The position numbers and the translations under genes were made by a program. DNA of 64,000 bases, taken from Rhynochetos jubatus (taxonomy: Eukaryota > Chordata > Aves > Eurypygiformes > Rhynochetidae). Of the stretch, positions 49,001-60,873 are shown one piece after another. The notes below the pieces were generated by a model. It made no database searches. It was not told the origin of the DNA and saw only the letters and a list, made by a program, of their open reading frames with translations. Location: contig CM050648.1 of NCBI GenBank assembly GCA_027574665.1, forward strand, positions 43,247,700 to 43,311,699. Direction: 5' to 3'. The first letter of the stretch is position 1. Each line of letters begins with the position of its first letter.

Positions 49001-52000
49001 GAATGCAATCTGGGGAGGATTTTTGAAAAGCTGGGACCAGGTTCTCATCTACAATGATATTGTACATTGGATACTTGAAGGTAACATATGTGAGGAAGGT
49101 AACCCTTAAGTCAGCTCTTAGATACCACTCAATTAAACAAACACAGAGCTGCTCTTGGTTACATGGATAGTCAGACTGTCAGAAACAGGGATCAAGAGAA
49201 GACTGGATTTACTCTTTCTCATCAGATGTTATTTTAATCTTCACACAGAGAGGAGAAAAATACAATGAAAGGGGGAAGAAAGATATTGAAGATCTGCAGA
49301 AAACAGCATTCTGTTATATTTCAAGTTAGTCTAGTGTTATTCTGTTATGGGCTGCTTTAAGGTCCTTCTGGTGCTTAAATGATGCAAAGACAGTGGGAAT
49401 GAACTGAAAGCAAATCATGCTGAACATGCTTGTAGTAGTAGGTCTTGGTGTAACAGAACTTGGCAATTATTTTGTAGAAATATCTGGAATTCAGCATTTT
49501 ATGCCTCAAAGGTTTTTCATTTAGTTTTAATTAGGAAAAATAATTTTGTCTTATGTTTTAGGTAAATGTCATAGCTGGGTTTAGAATATTTGTGGCAAGA
49601 TACAATTATCAAATTAGTCCATATTCTTTATATTTGATACAAATAATTCAGAATTTCAGGAGCATTTTCAACTCCAAACAATTTCATCTGAGTATGGAAA
49701 GAAACTATTTAATTGTCAAACGCTTTTAAAATGTACTTGTTTTCTTATCTGTGTCAAATAGAACTTCAAGTGTAAACATGATTAGTATAATTCACTTGTA
49801 ACAAAATTCTATTTCATATAATGTAGCAAAACTGGGATTTATTTTTATTGGTATTTCTTCCAGGTTTCAACACAGGTCTCATTACATAAGTCTCCTAATT
49901 GACTTAAATATGAATTGGAGTTGATCAATTAATTAAAGAAGCAGTGATTAGAGCACTGAGGGCTCATATTTGACCCTTTCTATTGAAAGAAAAAGTATGG
50001 CTTTACATTTAAATGCAAGTTTAAAATTTTAACCTCCATATTCTGTTTTTATTGCTCTCTGATTTAGTTATCATTTAGACAAACCAGCGTTGTTTGTGCA
50101 CAGACTAGCATTGTTTGTGAGATTCCCCTGAGAATCACAGAGCAGCTGCAAATAGCACAAATATGAGATTCACTTTGTAGGCAGAGCATAGCATCAAGAT
50201 AATAAAAGGTTTTTAATTTGTCTTATTTGGAATTTTGGTGAGACTAGCTTATTCAATCCATCCTTAACTGTGAGCTTTACTCTCATCTCAGCTGCCTATT
50301 TCTGCTTTTGAGGAGGTGTCACAATGACAGAATCTGCCAAATTTTCCCTCTCTTGTCCACAGGTTTCAAGAATCCTGCGGACAATATCCTACAGTGCCCT
50401 TCAGCAAACAATGGAGGAATTTTGGAAGAGCGAATGGCATGTGGTGAAGTTAATGTGTCTTGGTATTTAGTTACAAAGTATTGAAACTCAACTTAAAAAT
50501 CTTCAAAGCAGCTCCCATAGTGAGCTCAGCTTTTATTGGAGATGTGCCAGGGACTTAATTTTAATGCAGTATTCTGCTAGCAACAGCTTACGTAAAAGTA
50601 AGCTGTAAAATAGTCTTACTCAAGTACTCTGCTGAGCCAAGCAGAGGAATATAATGTAACTGAAGAAAAAAAGGTTACTGAAAGACATTGGGTGATCACA
50701 GGTTGTTCCTACATCCAAGGCAGGAATTTTCAGTTCTGTAACATGTAATTATGAAAAATGTTTTCAGCTATGTTATGTTTCCTGTAAATGTTCAGGATGT
50801 CCAATGACTCTGTTCCCAAAAGTCCTACATCTTCACTGGAAAAAACAGCAAATCTCTCATCCATGGGAGCACCCAGACCTTAGCCATCAGAACACGGCTT
50901 CTATCTTCTTTCTGGGTGACCACAAGATGACAGAATTGCACTTGAATGCTGCTTCTGTTACAGTGAGATACTGCAGCCTGAGGTCTGAACATCTGATCTA
51001 GTTTCATACAGGTGAAAAACTAGTTTGAAATGGATCCAGATAATCTGAAAATTATGAACTTTACTTACTGACTCAGATTCTGTTGCACATACTTGGTAAA
51101 AAAATCTTTTGGAAAGGCTCTTTCTAGCCACACAAATACAGAAGAAACGTGAGAAGCAAGAATAAGACTAATTTGGTCTCATAGCCTGAATATAGGTTCA
51201 GATTCCTTATAAACAGGTTCATCTGCTCAAAGTGGCTGAAAAACTGCATCTAAGAAGTGCAGAAATCAATAAGCAATTTGTAGACAGACCTATCTGGAAT
51301 TATTTGGATTTCCAGAAAAATGTCTTCAAGATAAGGTCTGCCACTAAACCTTTATTGACGGGTTTTTTTTCCTTCAATGCACAATCAGGTGTCCCACAGG
51401 ACTATGTTTAAGACTGAGGTAGGCCTGGAGCTGCAAGCATGACACAGAAACCAGTAAAAACTGAGGATTCGGCTGAGCTAACACTTGACATTGATCAGAG
51501 AGGCACATATTTTAACGTGATTATGGAGAAATGAGAGCAGTGAAAAAATCAGCCTAAGAGTAGAAACTAGGTTAGTGTGTAACAACTGGACAAAGTATTG
51601 TCTCACATCCTTTTTGATACCCCAGACACATCCCACCTATTCTAGCATGATGTTAGATGTCCAAAATGCGTCTATGTCAGAAGAGGCCAAATACCCAAGT
51701 TCAGGTCTGTTGAAAAAATTGTTCCACATTGTATTCTTTTAAAATAGAAGAATCAAATCTGTAGGATTAATTTGGCTTGATGAGTTTTCTTTGCTTAGTT
51801 TAAACTGGTGGGAATAGACAGTATTTGTTTGAGGGAAAGTTGCTGCATTTACTTTGACATGATTGTCATAATTTCTGTTTGCTGCTCAATATGGAAAGTT
51901 GTAGTGGAGTAAATACCCAGTGTCACTTCCAAATGTAGTGTTCAGCTTCAAACTCATGAAGAGATTTTCTTTTGTAAAACCATGGCTAGTTTTTGCTTTC

Positions 52001-55000
52001 TCTTTCCATTACATTGCCAGTCATGAAGTCTGTGTGTTCTGAGGCCAAATAACACGCAGTGGCTCATTAGTGTTCGTTTAATCAAGCTCTAATTCACAAA
52101 AAGGCAATAGATAATGCCTATTCAAACCTGACATATTGTCAGGTAGGAATGGGTGAATTATGTAGATAATAGAAGTAGTAATCACTGAACCTAAAGCCAT
52201 ATTGTTGCTTTTATAGGTAGATAATTTGAAAAGAAATTAAGCTCCAGGAGACAATCTTTTCACAGTGTATATTGGAATAGATGATATCTAAGAAGCTTTT
52301 TATTACAATGGCTGGGTGAAAGTTAGTTTCTTGATTTCAAAGTGTAGCTCTGAGCAATAGCTCAGATTGGTCCCTGCCACAGAGGTTCTGTACCCCTCCT
52401 GATGCTATTGAATATTAGAGGAAATTTCTGACACAAACTTGTTACCCAAAGGCAACACATTTCTGTAAAATACCATTGTTCAAGAAAAATACAGTGCCTT
52501 AGTTTTCTTTTCTTACACAACTCACAATAAGTTAATATGTCCCATTGTATGAAGGTAATTTTGCAATAATGTAGGCAACAATAAAATCCCAAGTTGTAAT
52601 GTTCTGTATAATAACTGATCTTAGGAAATTATTTCTTAGCTGCCTGCTAAAAACTTTTACTTCCTTTCTCCTAAAAAATTGCTGCTTTCAGACAACAACA
52701 AAAACATATCCCCCACCAAATAAACAGGAGTTGGATGAGACAGGAGTGATGAGCAGTAATAGCTGCAGCTGAAGTCAGAGAGAACTGTCCTGTAGACCAC
52801 TGAGTAGCCACATAAGGAGAGGTACTATGGAAAGATTAGTCCTTAGTTGTCATCAATTGGCCACACAGGTTATGAGAGGTTTTGTGGATTTTATTAGTAT
52901 CACTGCACATCTTCATTTCTCTTAATTTCAACTAGCCATTTCTTGAATTTATATGATCTAATTCTATATAGTCATTTGAATGTACATCACACATTGTGCT
53001 TAATGTCTCTCCTACCCTGTGGGAGCAACTTGGGATAATACCTTTTTTTTTTTTCACAGGCTGATCTAACTACTGGCTTGTGGTTGGAGATTACCTGCCA
53101 TACTCAGGTCATTCTCTTTCTCAGTTACCTCAAACTGGTGGGTATTTCCAGCAGTAACAAAAATGTAAGTAAGCATCAAGTGCCCTTCATATTCCTACAA
53201 AATATTTATTTTTTTTTTCAGTGCTAACAGTGCTCATAGCATAGGATTATCAGCAAAAATCAGCACTGACAACAAATAATCTGGTGCACATTTTGCAAAA
53301 AAAAAAAAAAAAAAGTTGATGAAAATACTAAGATCCATCTCAATTCCCATCTCTCAGGCGTTCTGGTAGAGAAGTCTCTTCAGGAAAATGTTGCCCTTTC
53401 CAGTGTTGTCTTCCATCCTATCAAATAATTCACATTTCATCACTAGCCCTTGTCAATCCATACCTTTGCTGGTTGCCTATATATTTTACAATTATTCCAC
53501 ATATAATCATCTTCGTTTTCCTTGGTGAAATCTGTCTGTCATGCAAAGTATGGGTTTTCCATCAGAAAACAAATAAATTAAACATTTTCCTTTGAAAACA
53601 AGGACATGGTTTTGTACTTGGCTCCTATTCTTGCTATTAAGTCACTGCATCTTGCTGGAACTCTGAAAATGCACATAATCCTTTGGAAAAGCTTAAATGA
53701 GAGAAGTCATGCATCCATTTTGGCATATTAGGAAAATAGGACTGTTTAATTTTTTAACATTTATTTATTTAGATAGTAACCTATGCCAAAGATTTTGAGT
53801 CAGTAAACATTCTGTTTCTGTTCCTTGAAAAGTTAATATCTTGAATGGTGACACAGGTAAATATTGACACAGAAAAAAAAATTACTTGTGAAACAGTGGC
53901 GTAACCAACTGAAAACTTGAGAGGTGATTAAGAGGCTTTCTTGATGGGAGACAAAATGTTCACAAATTATGATGGGAAGATTCATGTGCTCATAGATGAT
54001 CTACCTTCTCAATATCTGAATAATTCTGAAGGGGCAATATTTATTTTATACTTCTAATCACTGAATCAACATTAAAAGTTTGAGTTTAAAGGATGTGTAA
54101 GATTAAACCTGAAGGAAATAAATTTCAGACACAACTGTGTGGGAGATATGGATGCCTATGAGACAGAGGAGAGAGATACTGCGGTTTGTCATTCCTCAAT
54201 TCAATAATGTGTTCAAATATCTTATAGTAATTGTATTTTTATCCTTGCTACTGAGATCACTTTTAAAGGTACTATCTATAATATGACAGTCTAGCACAGA
54301 TTTATTTTACTGAGCAAAGTTGAGAAGCCATGAAAAAAGCTGTTATATTCTTTAATATTTATTGAAGAAAGTGCCAGAAGGAAGATTTAACATTTTTCCA
54401 TGTGTCTGCTTTGAAATGCAAATTCATTTCTATAGACATTGGTTTCCAGAGGAATTAAGAAGGTTGATTAAAGACTAGAGTCAGGTTGGCTACTGAAAGT
54501 AGTATGAGATATGAAAATAAACACATAATACGATAAAAATTTACATGATTTGAAGTTTTAAATCAGAAGTCTGTGCCAGGTTCTCTCTGACATAAAGTTC
54601 TTTCAGCTGTTTCACAGCCCTAGAAGTGTTCCTAATGGCTTAGTTCAGCCATAGCTGTTAACTTCAACCCACCTCTTTTCTGATAATATCTGACTCCCTA
54701 TTTGTCTATTTTTGTGTGTGTGTGTGTGTGTCCTCTAAGCCTGTTGCGAAGCTATCAAATTCCTACTGTAGCTATTGGCATACAAAAGTGATTCTATATT
54801 GGTCTTGAACTCGCTTACAAACATGAATCAAGCTTCTGAACACACTTGATCCCAAACACAGATCACTTGGAGCATTTTTGTATTTTGAAAGCGGTTGTGA
54901 GGTGGCATCTATTACAACAACTGTCAATTTGAAAGCTGAATTTCAGCACTGTGTTTGGAAGAAAACTTAAAGAAATCCTTTTTTTTATATATGTTGTATT

Positions 55001-57128
55001 TCTGTAAGAAATCGTCTAGAGCACGATTCTCTTAGCAAGTGCTAACACCTCCAGCTTCTCTGACTTTTAATCCAAAGGCAAGTAAACAGTTCTTGAGCTT
55101 CCTTCCTTAAAATCTACACTTTAGCTTCTTTTTCTTTATGTTGGTGGTACAAGTTGACAGGGCTGACAAACTTGCAAGGTTTGGCATCTGCAAGCATTCT
55201 TTAGATGTTATAAAAATATGCCTTCCTTGCAAAGCTTAGTGCAGACAAATATATCTGCTGAGGAGCCTGACTGTTACAGCTTTTTGAATAAAAGCTAGGT
55301 GACAGGGCCTGAGAAGTATGTGGAGGGAGAAAGAGAAAGGATGACATTTCCCCCCCTTTTAAACGACAGATAATGGCCTTTATAAGTAGGGAAACAATGG
55401 CTGGGGCTAGGGCCACCACCCAGACATCCAGCCTGAATTCGATTACTTGGAGTAGTATTCTGCAAGACATTTCATTGTCAGAGGAGCGTCTTTCACTTCA
55501 GATGGAAAGCTATGATATGAGGGTACTCATACATGTATATCTAATTGTTTGCTTCCTTGACTAATGCCGAGAGTTATTGGGATACCTGCTTGTGAAGACT
55601 AATTACCTCTATTGTGTTCTGCTGCCTTGGTAGCTTGGTTGTTCCTTAGATACTGACTCACTAGAAATTATTTGTCTGGAAATTCAATCTGACCTTGGCC
55701 TACAGCTCAGGAAAAAACCCCAGCATTCATTAAGGTTACTAATGATGAAGTTTTGATTTTGAGAATTTCTCAATACCTGTCCTATTAGACAGAAGTGTCA
55801 TTTCTCTGGTGCAGAAAACACTACACGACATTATCTTGCAGGTAATTTCAGCCTACAGGCTTACTGGTTCCCTGATTCAAATACCATCATCCCAGTTAGA
55901 TAAGATTTATTGCCCTGTGAGGCTTTCGTCAGGAAACAGGGATTAAATTTATCATGCTGCCTTTCAGTGATGCCTTTTAGATGCATCACGAAATTACAGC
56001 TTTCTCTCTGTGCATGGTGAAGCCTAGCATTTTTTCACATAATTCTATCTATAGGGTACAAAAAGTGGCCTTTTTATTTCTTTTTTTTTTTGTCTTCTAT
56101 TTTTCTTTTTAAGTGATCAAGCATCTTTTGATATTTGATGGCTTTCCTTTAATGCTCTTCATATGAATACTTCAACAAATAAAGTGGTTATTGACTTTCG
56201 TAACACTTCATGTAATACCTTTTAACTTCAGTTAGGCATACCAGTGCGAAAGACCTAATTAGAAAGATTTTGAAGGACAGGGTATAAATATTATCCATTC
56301 TGTTCAGAATATAATTACAGGCATGTGCACCACAGATCTGAAACCTTATTAAACTTACATTGTATCGTCAATGATTTAGATTTTAATATTTGGATTGTCA
56401 TTTAAATTACTTTGATTAGATTGCTTAACATGCTATTCCTAGCTATTGTGATAGTATAAAGTAACAAAACCTGACTGTTGGATAGCAACCGTCATTGTAC
56501 AGTCCAGGCTAGTAGACTATCAGTAGCAGAATCTGATACAAAGCTTAAATCTGCTTCAGAACCCTAAGATGGAAATCTGATGCATTTTCTAAAGTAACAG
56601 AGTTTCAAACATAGACACAGAAACACTAGCTGTGTTTATACATATGAATATGAAGTTAACTGCATAGAGAAAAATAATCCTAGCTTCATCTGAAAAATGT
56701 GGGGTAAAACTTTGAAGTGAGATTTGGGGTTCATGAAATATTACCACAACATTTATTAGGAGAAAAAGTACAGTAATGAAACCCCCAGAACCCACAACAT
56801 AGAAGTTAGTAAAAAACCAGAGTACAAAACAAAAAAACATCATTATGCTACTGTACAAATCCATTGTCTTGCAGACCTTGAACACTGTGTAATTCTGGAC
56901 TCCTCACATGAAAAAAAGTCATAAAACCTGGAAAAGTGAAGAGAAGGAAGGTGATCAAAGGTAGCTTCTACACAACGAAAGACTGAATAAGAGGCTTTTT
57001 TTTGTAAAGGAGACAACTTATGGTGCTTATTACTGAGGGATAAAAAAATGTGAAAAGCTGTTCACTGCTTTTTTTTCAACCCAGGAATGGGGGCATTAAA
57101 GCAATTAAATAATAGAAAATAAAACATA
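46082..57128. other. Intergenic DNA, 11 kb, no gene recognised
   Basis: AT-rich. It contains (TG)n at 54713-54731, an A18 run at 53297-53314 and several T runs (for example near 53043 and 56080). The longest open frame, 47592-48035 (plus, 147 codons), is lysine-rich with no domain that I recognise and I treat it as chance. No LINE, LTR or exon could be supported. Confidence 0.6.
54713..54731 (+). repeat. (TG)n microsatellite
   Basis: About nine and a half uninterrupted TG units. Confidence 0.95.
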
Positions 57129-57678
57129 TGATACAGTTGATCACCACCTGCTGACTGATGCACAGCCAGGTCCTAAGTAGCAAGAGTCAGAGCCAGAGAA
57201 CCTGAGAGCCGCAGCCCGAGAGCGATCGCAGCAGAGTCCAAGCGAGTCACATGAGTGACAGCACAACTGGGAAAGCCAACTGACCCACCAACTCATGAAT
57301 GAACAAACAAGCAAAGGAATTAGCAAAGGAACTGACAAAGGAGCTAAGGAGCTAGCAAAAGAGCTAGCAAAGGAGTTATGGCTCCCTGGCCCACTCCCTG
57401 CTTATGTACTGAGCATGATGCGCTATGGAATGAAATATCTCTTCGGTCAGTTTGGGTCAGCTGTCTGAACTGTGTGTCCCCCACACTGCCAGTAGTGAGA
57501 ACTGGGAATGCAGCTGCACTATCAGAAGCTGGGAAAGACCTTGAATTTGGTGCAAGCACTCCCCAGCACCAGCTAAAGAGACACCTTCTCAGTACTTTTC
57601 TCAGAGTAAATCCAGAAACATAGCTCCATACCAGCCACTGTAAAGAGAGTTAACTCTTTCCTGACTAAACCCAGCACA
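57129..57678 (+). mobile_element. Solo LTR related to the one at 252-590
   Basis: The 3' part (about 57405-57678) matches the LTR at 252-590 closely, including CAGCTGTCTGAACTGTGTGT, AAGACCTTGAATT and the end CCCAGCACA. The 5' part differs and contains a tandem AGCAAAGGAGCT-like repeat. The 5' boundary is approximate (TGATACAG at 57129), and no target duplication was found. Being non-coding, it is a solo or truncated LTR. Confidence 0.8.
57309..57377 (+). repeat. Short tandem repeat AGCAAAGGAGCT-like inside an LTR
   Basis: About six imperfect units of roughly 11-12 bases built on GCAAAGGA and GAGCTA. It is absent from the related LTR at 252-590. Confidence 0.8.
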
Positions 57679-58843
57679 TTCTGTGAGACAGTCCTGCAGC
57701 TAATTTTCATCTTGTTTTTAGTGGCTAAGGGTCTGAAAATTATTTGCATATGTCATGAAACCAAGCAGTGAAATGGGTATTTTTCTTTCTCAGTGGGTTT
57801 TATTTTTTTGTACTGTAATTTGTGGTAAAAGAAAACAAATGAACAATTTCAACCTCAAGGCAAAAAAAGTTATTTGCTCCCAAAGTAGCCTCTACTTGGG
57901 AAAAGCAAAAAGTTCGCAAGACTTGCCTGACTGCAATATGTGCTATAAGAAAATGACTAGAAACCTTGAATAAGTCGCAGTGACTCATTTTACCAGATGC
58001 TCTATCAACACTGTTTTGATCTAAAATGTTCTTCTCCCAGGGGGAGAAATTTTGAGCTGTGTTTGCCTTCTTCCACGTGTTTCTTTCTTGCCACGTGGCA
58101 GCTTTCCAGTGTGCCACCAAGCACCAGGGCGGTGGGTGATAGGCGTTTGTGCTGTGCAGTTCTCCGTCTTGCTGAGCTGTTACAGCAGTAAGGATGCTGC
58201 TGGTGGTACTCTAAGCCTGCTTGTCAATGTGATTAGGAAAGGACAATTTGCTGGAAGAAGTGATTTCAGTCAGCTTGATGATCTCTAGCCTGCTTGAAAA
58301 GTAAAAGAACTTTGAGATGATATACAAGTAAGCAGCACAGACTTCTCGAGCAAGATTTGCAAGGAATTTAGGTATGATTTATTGAACTGCAGAGAGAAGC
58401 TGTACTTGCTACCCTCTCCCATTCCCCTGCAAAATAATACCTTCTCTGTCTGATTTGAGAGCACAAATTAGAACCCCTTTTTCTCCCTCTCTTCCTTATT
58501 TTCGATTAGTGCTTGATGAAATATCTGGGGGCCCATAGGATTTCAGACCGTCCTCTCTCAAACTCCAGTTCTGCATCTCAACCCTCAGTTCAGAGGGCAT
58601 CCTCTCACATGGAAAGGACTATGGGCTCTGATGCGTAACCTGGGGCTGCACAGGCTCTTCCATAAGATGCTTAAGGCCCATGAGCGGTGCAGATTCTGGC
58701 ACTGCCTGCCTAAATACACCGTTGAGCCAGGCTCATATCAGCATGACAATGTACTGGTGGAGCTGCCAAAAAGCTTCTGATGAACATCTGTACATTGCAA
58801 CTTCGAGGAGGGTAATTGTCTTAGCTTTGCACCAGCCAGTCTA
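57679..58843. other. Intergenic DNA between two LTRs, no gene recognised
   Basis: No gag, pol or env-like frame is present, so the flanking LTRs, which are also unlike each other, are not the ends of one provirus. Confidence 0.65.
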
Positions 58844-59420
58844 TGTTTTGCTTCACCCCATAACACATCAAGCTGGAGAGGTGGTGCCAGCCCAGGACCT
58901 GCAGCACGGCAGGAGCGGTGGGGAGGGGGTGGGGATGGGGGTGAAAAGGCTTGTGGTTGGACACGACCCTGGGAAGGGGAAGGGTCTGAGGGGGCTTCCG
59001 GCCGAGGGGGCTGGGGGTTTGTTTGTTGTGGGACCTCGTGGCGAGTGGTTGGTGCTCCGGGCAGAGCCAGCATCTTGCCAGACAGATCGGTCAGGGAGTC
59101 GGGGTTTGAAAGTTTTTTTCCCTCTCTCTTACTCTCTCGGCCCCCGGGCGGTTTCATGGGGGGTTTGCTCCCTTCGGTTGGGTTTTCTTTCCTTTTTTCC
59201 CTTCTTGGGGTGGGATCCTGTATCATTTGTTGTACCCTCTTCCTCCATTCCTTAAATCACTCATTAGCACTAGCATTGTTAGTAACTCCCTAAGTTTCAT
59301 TTATATAATTAAATAGTTCTTATCTCAACTCCTACAGGCTTTTCCTCGGTTTGTTCCTCCAACCCTTCCTCACCGGGATGCGGGGGTGGGGGCGGGGCGG
59401 AGTGGTAGAACGGCTGATCC
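58844..59420 (+). mobile_element. Probable LTR of a further avian ERV family, GC-rich
   Basis: It begins TGTTTTGCTTCACCCC. The 3' part contains TAGTTCTTATCTCAACTCCT, TTTTCCTCGGTTTGTTCCTC and a G-rich GGGGGTGGGGGCGGGGCGGA block followed by GTGGTAGAACGGC, which resembles the 3' portion of an avian ERV LTR. Both boundaries are approximate and no target duplication was seen. The opposing open frames 58680-59255 (plus) and 59226-58738 (minus) reflect GC-rich sequence and are not genes. Confidence 0.6.
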
Positions 59421-60467
59421 TGATAACGCCGGAGTGAAACTAGGACAGATGGAAGTCACAGCAACACAGTGCACATTGCAGCAGGTCTTACCTATCTGTG
59501 ACCAGCCAGGTTCTACTTGTATGCAGTGACTGCTTATTAAGGACTTCTGGACATCAAGCTGTTTACTTAGGAGCTGATAAATGGGGCACTGCAGCACTCT
59601 CTTCTGCAGTCACCACCTTCTTCTCCTCTTCTACCCTGCTTGGTAGAGCTGCCTTCAACTACAATAAGATAAAATTCCTGCAGACTTGCTCTCAAAATGA
59701 GAAGTTAATTCCCAATATTTAAATACAGTTCCTTAACTTTTTGGCATTAAGACTGAATTTCATGATGGAAGATTTGGCTCAGTAATTACAAGTTGAAGTC
59801 AGTGGGTTTTCCGATAGAGCAAAGAGTTACTGAGCATTATGTAAATGAGCCAAAATGAGTATACAGTTATTAAATGACTGTGTGCACCAGTAGGGAAGAG
59901 AAACTTTTGGTGTCTATAAAGGCTTATAATTAACACTGATGGAAAGTAATGGAGCAAGGGGCAATCTAGGCTGAGTGCTAGAAAAAATGCCTAATGGTAA
60001 GATCCATCAAACTCTATAATAGTTCACTGACTACTTAGAAGCAACTTTCAGTTATTACACTGGACTGGATAAAGCACTGAAATATGTTTTAGGAGCTTAT
60101 TCTGAAATAGTGAGCTGGATAGTGACATTTCAGAATATGTGAATAATTTTTTTTCTTTTAAAATCTTAACTATGTTTGAGTAGTAATTTCCCTTCTGTCT
60201 GAATATTTCATATTTTGAATTGCAGGTGTAGGTAAACATATGTAACTTGGAAAATACAATCCTGGGTACGTGCAAGGTACAAATTTTCCAGCTCCATTTA
60301 GAACATAAAACCAAACAGTTTTCTGAAATTTCAGAAGAAATCTAAACTAAAAATTTTCATGTGGAGTTGAGAAAGATGCAAGCTCATACACAGCAAGAAA
60401 AAAGTTAAGGAGAGAAGTGGGAGAATGGGAAGAGCTTAGACAAAGTTGTACTTAGTGCCCTTATGGT
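59421..60467. other. Intergenic DNA, no gene recognised
   Basis: AT-rich with nothing that I can name. Confidence 0.65.
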
Positions 60468-60873
60468 TCACAGAATCACAGAACGGCTGAGGTTGGAAGG
60501 GACCTCTGGAGGGCAGATGGTCCAGACCCTGACTCAAGCAGGATCACCTAGAGCCAGTTACCCAAGACTGTGCCCAGACAGTTTTTGATTCTTTCTGGGG
60601 ATGAAGACTCCACAACCTCCCTGAGCAACCTGCAGAAGTGCTTGATCATCCTCACAGTTAAAAAGCATTTCCTGATGTTGAGAGGGAACCTCCTGTGTTT
60701 CAGTTTGTGCCCATTACCTCTGGTCCTGTCACTGGGGACCACTGAAAAAAGCCTGTCTCTATCCTCTATGAATCCTCCTTTCAGGTATTTATATATGTTA
60801 ATAAGATCTCCTCTGTGCCTTCTTTTCTCCTGACTAAGCAGTCCCAACTCTATCAGCATTTCCTCATAAGTTC
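60468..60873 (-). repeat. CR1 LINE 3' end, different subfamily, minus orientation
   Basis: Read in reverse it runs from CCTGAAAGGAGG through GGACCAGAGGTAATGG and CTGAGTCAGGGTCTGG to CCCTTCCAACCTCAGCCG, ending CTGTGATTCTGTG. It differs clearly from the copies at 20.7, 30.2 and 31.2 kb, so it belongs to a separate CR1 lineage. It is 5'-truncated within the region that encodes the end of ORF2. Confidence 0.92.

Noticed and set aside
58680..59255. 191-codon plus-strand frame, with an opposing 162-codon minus frame
   Set aside because: Both lie in a GC-rich LTR-like element where stop codons are rare; composition explains them.
57129..59420. A short provirus bounded by the LTRs at 57.1 and 58.8 kb
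   Set aside because: The two LTRs belong to different families and the DNA between them has no retroviral coding sequence.
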